Assembly: GCA_035480695.1 (NCBI GenBank)
Contig: DATIHM010000062.1
Coordinates: 1 to 5,311 of the forward strand
Origin: DATBED01 sp035480695
GTDB lineage: Bacteria; Patescibacteriota; Saccharimonadia; Saccharimonadales; UBA4665
DNA: 5,311 bases
Direction: 5' to 3'
Shown here: piece after piece, positions 1 through 3,884 of the stretch
Position numbering within the stretch: position 1 is the stretch's first letter
Layout: each line of letters starts with the position of its first letter
Notes under the pieces: model-generated
Told to the model about the DNA's origin: nothing
The model's database searches: none
What the model saw: only the letters and a program-made list of their open reading frames with translations
Made by a program: the position numbers and the translations under genes

Positions 1-1
1 C

Positions 2-745
2 GACAGCCTGGCTATCTGGGCGTTCGGCTCGCTGCCGGCTTACACCTCGGCTGCCAACGCCTGGCTTAAGCAACAAGGATTGGCTGCCACGATGGTCGGT
101 AGCGACGCCAGCGGTTACAATCCGAGCACTGTCAGCACCGCCGCCGACCTGGTGCGCATCGGCGAAATGGCCATGCAGGACCCGGTCTTGGCTGGAATCA
201 TCGGCCAGACCTCCGCAGCCGGCATCCCGATGGCCGGCACCATCAAGAACGTCAACCTGCTGGTCGGCACGAACAACGTGGTCGGGGTCAAAACCGGCAA
301 CACCGACCAGGCCGGTGGCGTGTTCGTCGGCGCCATCCGTACGGACGTCAACCAGAAACCGGTCACCGTAGTGACCGCTTTGGTCGGCTCCCCGACCCTG
401 TTCCAGTCTATGAAGGACAGCTTGCCGCTCATGCAAAGCGCTATCGCCAACTTCCAGACGGACACGCCCATCCACGCCAACCAAACGCTTGGCAGTTATA
501 AAGTGCCTTGGGGCGGCACAATCCAGGTCAAAGCTGCCAGGAACCTGGCCCTGACCACGTGGAATGGCGCCACAATCACCGCTTCGCTCAAGCTGCCCTC
601 GATAAGCGTTTCGGCCACGACCAACCAGCCAGTGGGCTCGGTTACGGCCACCGAGCCGGCCACCTCCGCAACATCCACACAAGATGTCAATCTTGCCTCA
701 ACGCCAAAGCCACCGACGCTCACCTGGCGCCTGACCCATCCTTGA
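2..745 (+). CDS. D-alanyl-D-alanine carboxypeptidase (peptidase S11, PBP5-like), 5' truncated by window edge
   Basis: This is the C-terminal 247 residues of a serine DD-carboxypeptidase that trims the terminal D-Ala from peptidoglycan stem peptides outside the membrane. The frame is open to the left edge, so the gene begins outside; the TTG at 80 lies inside the conserved domain and is not the start. The visible part opens with DSLAIWAFGS, which fits the helix just after the family's SxN motif, so the SxxK and SxN motifs should lie to the left. Visible family marks are DASGYNPSTVSTAADL (about residues 35-50) and the third active-site motif KTG at 290-298 (GVKTGNTDQAGG). From about residue 155 a small beta-rich domain resembles PBP5_C (YKVPWGGTIQVKA, QPVGSVTA). 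The protein ends in WRLTHP with no C-terminal membrane helix; an N-terminal anchor or signal is probably in the missing part. No cysteine is visible. The stop is TGA. No terminator is evident before the next gene. The S11 call is firm; substrate detail is inferred from the family. Confidence 0.9.
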   Translation, partial: DSLAIWAFGSLPAYTSAANAWLKQQGLAATMVGSDASGYNPSTVSTAADLVRIGEMAMQDPVLAGIIGQTSAAGIPMAGTIKNVNLLVGTNNVVGVKTGNTDQAGGVFVGAIRTDVNQKPVTVVTALVGSPTLFQSMKDSLPLMQSAIANFQTDTPIHANQTLGSYKVPWGGTIQVKAARNLALTTWNGATITASLKLPSISVSATTNQPVGSVTATEPATSATSTQDVNLASTPKPPTLTWRLTHP

Positions 746-752
746 CTTAGAT

Positions 753-781
753 TTGACAATATGGCATGTGAGACGTATCGT
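753..781 (+). promoter_or_regulatory. Predicted sigma70-type promoter for the serine protease gene
   Basis: A perfect -35 box TTGACA lies at 753-758 and, after a 17-base spacer, a weaker -10 box TATCGT at 776-781 (4 of 6 consensus bases). Transcription would start near 788, giving a leader of about 35 bases. It lies just after the carboxypeptidase stop, so the protease can be transcribed on its own although read-through from upstream is possible. Motif match only. Confidence 0.5.
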
Positions 782-804
782 ATTACCATAAGCATCATAA
801 AACA

Positions 805-820
805 TTAAAAAGTTAAAAAG
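805..820 (+). repeat. Tandem 8-base repeat TTAAAAAG x2 just before the protease start
   Basis: TTAAAAAG occurs twice back to back (805-812 and 813-820), ending two bases before the ATG at 823. There is no GGAGG-like Shine-Dalgarno here. The A-rich leader, with AAAAAG of the first copy ending ten bases before the ATG, may serve as a weak ribosome landing site. That role is inference. Confidence 0.55.
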
Positions 821-822
821 AT

Positions 823-2406
823 ATGAAACTCGTCAAAACAAATGCTCGGGGATTCTCCCACGAAATGTTACTGATTGCTATCGTCCTGGTTGTCGCCGTA
901 GTCGGGGTCGCCCACATGGTGGCCAGCCGCGCGGACTCTAGCACGCCAGCTTCACCAGTTGTTTCCTCATCATCGCTAGGCGGAGCCCGACCGGGCCCTA
1001 ACGGCGGCCTGCAAATCCCGCAATCGCTGGTACAGTCAAAGGACTTGTCTGCCTTACGCCGACAACTAGGTAATCCTGGTGGCACTAATACCCAGTCCAC
1101 TTCTATACCCCAGGACGCCGTTAAGCAAGACCTGATGCACAATGGCCTTAATAGCGCGCAGGCCGACAACTACACCAGCCTGATCAACAAGTCTAGCGGC
1201 GTTGTGGATGATCTACACAAAACACTGGGTGGCAATTATGCCGGCAGTTGGTTAGATCAGTCTACCCAGAAGTTACACGTTGATGTCGTTAGTGATACTG
1301 GGGCTGAGCACAGTGTTTTAGCGAAGCACGGTATTGACGCTCAATCCCAAGTCGACAGGAAAAGTTTTTCTTACGACAAACTGACGGCTGATCAAAACAG
1401 CCTGGCCTCTAGCTTGTCCAAATACATTCAGGCTGGGCAAGTGCAGCTATCAATTGACGATAAGGACAACACCATTGACGTAAAAGTAGCAAAAGATACG
1501 CCAGCTAGTGCTTCAGCCCAGATAAACCAGGCTGTGAACGCCGATCCCGACACCACCCAAATGAACGTAGCTGCCACAAGCCTGAGCGCAAAGCCTCCCG
1601 CCGCAGATGGCAGGTGTTTATGGTATGGCTGGGCAACCGGCTGTACTGCTGGTTACGATACTGGCGGCTCATCCATAGTGGCCGACGGAACCGTATACGT
1701 AAATGGCCAGCCTTATTATGCCACTAGCTGTAGCTTAGGTTTTTATGGCTACCGCCAAACCTCCGCAGGTACCGAAATCGATATCCTGACCGCCGGGCAT
1801 TGCTTGGCTGCTAACTCTGCGGCGGGTTCAGCAAACTGGGACATTCCTATTTGGACAGATAAGGGCGGCAACTGGGTATATAACGGCCTAACTCGAGTCG
1901 GCTACCAGAACCTATCTATGCAGAACCAATACGGTGACTTCGGGCTCATAAAAGTCACGAATTCCACGGCTTTAGCAGCTATTTTTCACCCGGCTACCGC
2001 CTTCTGGGGTATCTCTAGCGGTGGTGGCAACTGGTATCCGCCCGTAGACGCCTCGACCATCAAGAATGGCCCTCTGGCGCAAAACACCCCCGTTTGCCAC
2101 ACCGGTCTTACTACCTTGTTTACCTGCGGCCATGTTACCAGTACATCAGCCGTCTTTGCAGAACCCGGCATTCCATCTAATATGACTGGGGTTGAGACCA
2201 GTATGTGTGTTTTGCATGGCGATTCTGGAGGTCCGGTTGTGGCTTCTACCCCCGGACACGCCTGGGATGAGGCAGTTGGTATTGTCTCTCAAGTCAGCTA
2301 TTACAACAATAGTTGCGCAAAAGGCAACTGGGATAACGGAGATACCTTCTACAGCGATGTGCGATACCCCGCCTTCTTCTGGGGATGGAAACCAGCCGGC
2401 AGCTAG
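823..2406 (+). CDS. Membrane-anchored or secreted streptogrisin/alpha-lytic-type serine protease zymogen (peptidase S1)
   Basis: A complete 527-residue extracellular endopeptidase precursor. Residues 1-9 are basic; RGFSHE precedes a membrane helix at about 15-35, giving a pilin-like signal or anchor. Residues 36-95 are a Ser/Pro/Gly-rich linker. Residues about 96-250 resemble the prodomain of alpha-lytic protease and streptogrisins (YAGSWLDQSTQKLHVDV, then IDDKDNTIDVKV); in that family the prodomain folds the protease and is cut off autocatalytically. The protease domain starts at about 260. The triad is His326 (TAGHC), Asp372 (YGDFGLI) and Ser468 (HGDSGGP). The segment VCHTGLTTLFTCGHV is typical of streptogrisins. 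The eight cysteines (265, 274, 303, 327, 425, 435, 462, 498) are all in the mature part and suggest four disulfides: 265-274, 303-327, 425-435 and 462-498, the last three as in the family. All catalytic residues are present, so it should be active. The S1 pocket wall reads GIVSQVS rather than the usual Ser-Gly-Gly, so specificity is open. It has its own promoter and converges on two tRNA genes. Confidence 0.9.
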   Translation: MKLVKTNARGFSHEMLLIAIVLVVAVVGVAHMVASRADSSTPASPVVSSSSLGGARPGPNGGLQIPQSLVQSKDLSALRRQLGNPGGTNTQSTSIPQDAVKQDLMHNGLNSAQADNYTSLINKSSGVVDDLHKTLGGNYAGSWLDQSTQKLHVDVVSDTGAEHSVLAKHGIDAQSQVDRKSFSYDKLTADQNSLASSLSKYIQAGQVQLSIDDKDNTIDVKVAKDTPASASAQINQAVNADPDTTQMNVAATSLSAKPPAADGRCLWYGWATGCTAGYDTGGSSIVADGTVYVNGQPYYATSCSLGFYGYRQTSAGTEIDILTAGHCLAANSAAGSANWDIPIWTDKGGNWVYNGLTRVGYQNLSMQNQYGDFGLIKVTNSTALAAIFHPATAFWGISSGGGNWYPPVDASTIKNGPLAQNTPVCHTGLTTLFTCGHVTSTSAVFAEPGIPSNMTGVETSMCVLHGDSGGPVVASTPGHAWDEAVGIVSQVSYYNNSCAKGNWDNGDTFYSDVRYPAFFWGWKPAGS

Positions 2407-2428
2407 ACATTGCGAAATTACAGATAAG

Positions 2429-2505
2429 TGGTGGGCGCTGAGGGACTCGAACCCCCGACCCTCTCGGTGTAAACGAGATGCTCTAGCCAACTGAGCTAAG
2501 CGCCC
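2429..2505 (-). tRNA. tRNA-Val (anticodon TAC)
   Basis: Read on the minus strand, the gene folds as a standard cloverleaf: 7-bp acceptor GGGCGCT/AGCGCCC, D arm GCTC/GAGC, anticodon stem TCTCG/CGAGA with loop TTTACAC (anticodon TAC, reading GTA/GTG valine codons), 5-base variable loop GGGTC, and T arm GGGGG-TTCGAGT-CCCTC. Discriminator base A is at 2432 and a CCA tail is encoded at 2429-2431. The 5' end is at 2505. It lies 12 bases after the tRNA-Leu gene on the same strand and is probably cotranscribed with it. No T-run terminator is seen after it before the convergent protease stop. Confidence 0.97.
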
Positions 2506-2517
2506 GTGCTTCGGACA

Positions 2518-2604
2518 TGGTGCGGACGAGAGGACTTGAACCTCCACAGGATTGCTCCCACTACCACCTCAAGGTAGCGCGTCTACCAATTCCGCCACGT
2601 CCGC
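2518..2604 (-). tRNA. tRNA-Leu (anticodon GAG)
   Basis: Read on the minus strand, an 87-base class II tRNA: acceptor GCGGACG/CGTCCGC, D arm GCG/CGC, anticodon stem CTACC/GGTAG with loop TTGAGGT (anticodon GAG, reading CTC and CTT leucine codons), a long variable arm with stem GGGA/TCCT, and T arm GGAGG-TTCAAGT-CCTCT. Discriminator A is at 2521 and CCA is encoded at 2518-2520. The long variable arm plus GAG anticodon fixes the identity as leucine. It is the first gene of a two-tRNA unit and has a predicted promoter just upstream at 2621-2649. Confidence 0.97.
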
Positions 2605-2620
2605 GCGCGAAGATCAGACT

Positions 2621-2649
2621 ATCTTATCTGTTTTGCCCCGAAAACTCAA
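2621..2649 (-). promoter_or_regulatory. Predicted sigma70-type promoter for the tRNA-Leu/tRNA-Val unit
   Basis: On the minus strand, -35 TTGAGT (2644-2649) is followed by a 17-base spacer and -10 TAAGAT (2621-2626). Transcription would begin near 2614, about ten bases before the tRNA-Leu 5' end at 2604, the usual spacing for a tRNA unit. It sits in the 56 bases between the pilin stop and the tRNA. Read-through from the pilin gene is also possible because no terminator is seen between them. Confidence 0.5.
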
Positions 2650-2660
2650 GAGTATATAAC

Positions 2661-3812
2661 CTAGTTTATCGGCTTGCAGTCAGAGGTAAGGTTGGGGTCA
2701 CACGGCTGGCCACTGCTATTTTGCCACTGGTGGCACTCAACGTCACCAGCAAGGCAGGTAAAGAACTGCGTTGGGATCTGATAGGTCTCTTTGTCATCAT
2801 AAGTAGTGCCGTTTGTAAAATGCTCGGTAAGTATTACCGTAACAGTGCGTGCCGGGCAATTTCCGGAAGTAAGCTGCTGGTCAGTGCAAAATGTATGTGA
2901 TATGGCGTGCCCGGGGGGGTCCAGTTTCGGATCCGCGGAATAGCAAGCACCGGGGTCTTGGGCCGACAGAGGACGAGAGCCAGCTTTGATAACGCCAGTA
3001 TCGGTTTGCACATTTGAGCCGTCAATCCACTGCCATGTACACCCATCTATCTCATCCAGTTGTTGTTGTTTCAAAACTTGGTAAGACAGGTTGAGCAGGT
3101 TCAGGTATCCGAACTGGAAGGTAAATAAGCCTTTTGATGCATCGCCGCAGCCATCAGGATCACAAGTACTCCCCCCTTGTTTGGCTCCGCCGGATGGGCC
3201 AGGGTTGGGCGTCGGCGTAGGCGTAATGCTGGCGCTGGCGCTTACAACCGTCGGTGGGTGCAAGCGGTAAATCTGTGTTGAGCTGTCCACCCCGTCCCCA
3301 GCGACATCTTCCCATGTCGCCTTGACCACGAACGTATCAGGGCCGGTCAGCCCGGCGCAGGGGCTATTCGCAGTCGTATCGAAGTCACAGTTGTAAATCA
3401 GGATGCGTGCGGGGAAATCGGTCGAACTACCGAAGGAACAAGGGGTGCTGAGGTCGTTCGGCACGCTGGCGTCAACCGAGGCTGACGGCGTTATGATAGT
3501 CGGGGTAGCGTTTACATCTGGAATGCAAAACGCGGTAGTCGGGCCGAAAATATTCTTCGGATCATTGAATGCCGGCAGATTATTCTTATCATTCGTGCTG
3601 GAGGCTAACAGGGCGCGCAGGTTTTCAACCTGTGACTGTACTTTTTCGGTGGCTGAGCTATTCTCTTCGGCCTGGCGGACATTGAGCAGGCCGCGATTGG
3701 CCGTGGCGTAAGAGATGGCTATGGCGAAGCCCAGCACAGTCAAAACCACCATGACCTCAATCAGGGTGTCGCCGGATTGCGTCAGATGTTTTTTTATTTT
3801 GGGGAATGTCAT
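2661..3812 (-). CDS. Type IV prepilin-like surface protein, cysteine-rich, 383 aa
   Basis: Residues 1-14 form a short basic leader (Lys5, Lys7, Lys8) ending in Gly14. The cleavage site reads SGDTLIEV: Gly at -1, Asp at +1 instead of the common Phe, and the conserved Glu19 at +5. A hydrophobic helix (about 16-36) and an amphipathic helix (about 43-70) follow, the usual pilin stalk. This is a substrate type for a prepilin peptidase such as PilD, placed in the inner membrane before assembly. Residues 80-186 form a beta-rich, Cys-containing domain ending in a strand with IYRLHP. A Pro/Thr-rich linker (about 195-215) leads to a second domain at about 225-347 that faintly resembles a PKD/Ig-like fold (TWQWIDGS, GHAISHTF, RTVTVILTEHF). 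There are 14 cysteines, all in the exported part. At 383 residues it is much longer than a major pilin (about 150), so a minor pilin or pilin-like adhesin is likely. The ATG at 3812 is supported by GGTGGA eight bases upstream. Stop TAG. Function is inferred; the prepilin N-terminus is clear. Confidence 0.82.
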   Translation of the reverse strand: MTFPKIKKHLTQSGDTLIEVMVVLTVLGFAIAISYATANRGLLNVRQAEENSSATEKVQSQVENLRALLASSTNDKNNLPAFNDPKNIFGPTTAFCIPDVNATPTIITPSASVDASVPNDLSTPCSFGSSTDFPARILIYNCDFDTTANSPCAGLTGPDTFVVKATWEDVAGDGVDSSTQIYRLHPPTVVSASASITPTPTPNPGPSGGAKQGGSTCDPDGCGDASKGLFTFQFGYLNLLNLSYQVLKQQQLDEIDGCTWQWIDGSNVQTDTGVIKAGSRPLSAQDPGACYSADPKLDPPGHAISHTFCTDQQLTSGNCPARTVTVILTEHFTNGTTYDDKETYQIPTQFFTCLAGDVECHQWQNSSGQPCDPNLTSDCKPIN

Positions 3813-3820
3813 TGCATATA

Positions 3821-3826
3821 TCCACC
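3821..3826 (-). promoter_or_regulatory. Ribosome binding site of the prepilin-like gene
   Basis: GGTGGA on the minus strand lies eight bases before the ATG at 3812 and is close to the GGAGGA consensus. It supports that ATG over the out-of-frame ATG five bases upstream. It is the clearest Shine-Dalgarno-like site in the window. Confidence 0.5.
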
Positions 3827-3830
3827 GGTT

Positions 3831-3853
3831 CTAAGCATAAACTATATGCTAAG
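3831..3853. repeat. Imperfect inverted repeat over the -10 region of the prepilin promoter, possible operator
   Basis: CTAAGCATA (3831-3839) and TATGCTAAG (3845-3853) are inverted copies with 8 of 9 bases paired around the 5-base centre AACTA. The repeat covers the predicted -10 box (3841-3846) and start site. A second small inverted repeat, AAGGG-GTTA-CCCTT (3851-3864), fills most of the promoter spacer. The position is typical of a repressor site; no regulator gene is in the window, so the role is inference. Confidence 0.4.
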
Positions 3854-3869
3854 GGGTTACCCTTTTCAA
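3841..3869 (-). promoter_or_regulatory. Predicted sigma70-type promoter of the prepilin-like gene
   Basis: On the minus strand, -35 TTGAAA (3864-3869), a 17-base spacer, and -10 TATAGT (3841-3846); each box has 5 of 6 consensus bases. Transcription would start near 3834, leaving a leader of about 22 bases before the ATG at 3812. It lies in the 72-base gap after the FAD oxidase stop, so the pilin gene can be expressed separately from the oxidase gene. Confidence 0.6.
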
Positions 3870-3884
3870 GAGCCGCCAGCAAAA

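Noticed and set aside
742..770. TTGACT at 742-747 as an alternative -35 box
   Set aside because: With a 17-base spacer the -10 would be CATGTG, a poor match; TTGACA at 753-758 is better.
115..1169. Minus-strand open frames (115-480, 496-798, 813-1169) under the carboxypeptidase and protease genes
   Set aside because: They lie antisense to well-supported protein families, have no recognisable domains or start signals, and reflect codon bias of the true genes.
2407..2428. Possible tRNA-associated attachment site or integrated element at the tRNA 3' end
   Set aside because: No repeat of the tRNA 3' end is found elsewhere in the window and there is no integrase; the neighbours look like ordinary chromosomal genes.
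2192..2494. Plus-strand reading frame ending in WALRDSNPRPSRCKRDALAN
   Set aside because: This is a well-known false protein made by translating the antisense of a tRNA gene. It also overlaps the protease gene in another frame.
2146..2547. Minus-strand reading frame with GRLAQLARASRLHREGRGFESL
   Set aside because: Sense translation of tRNA-Val plus antisense of the protease 3' end; no independent coding signal.
2630..2645. Inverted repeat GTTTT-GCCCCG-AAAAC as a terminator of the prepilin gene
   Set aside because: The stem is only five mostly A-T pairs, has no T-run after it, and lies inside the tRNA promoter spacer.
2517..2900. Plus-strand reading frame with TRGLEPPQDCSHYHLKVARLP
   Set aside because: Its start is the antisense of tRNA-Leu and the rest is antisense to the prepilin-like gene; this is another common annotation artefact.
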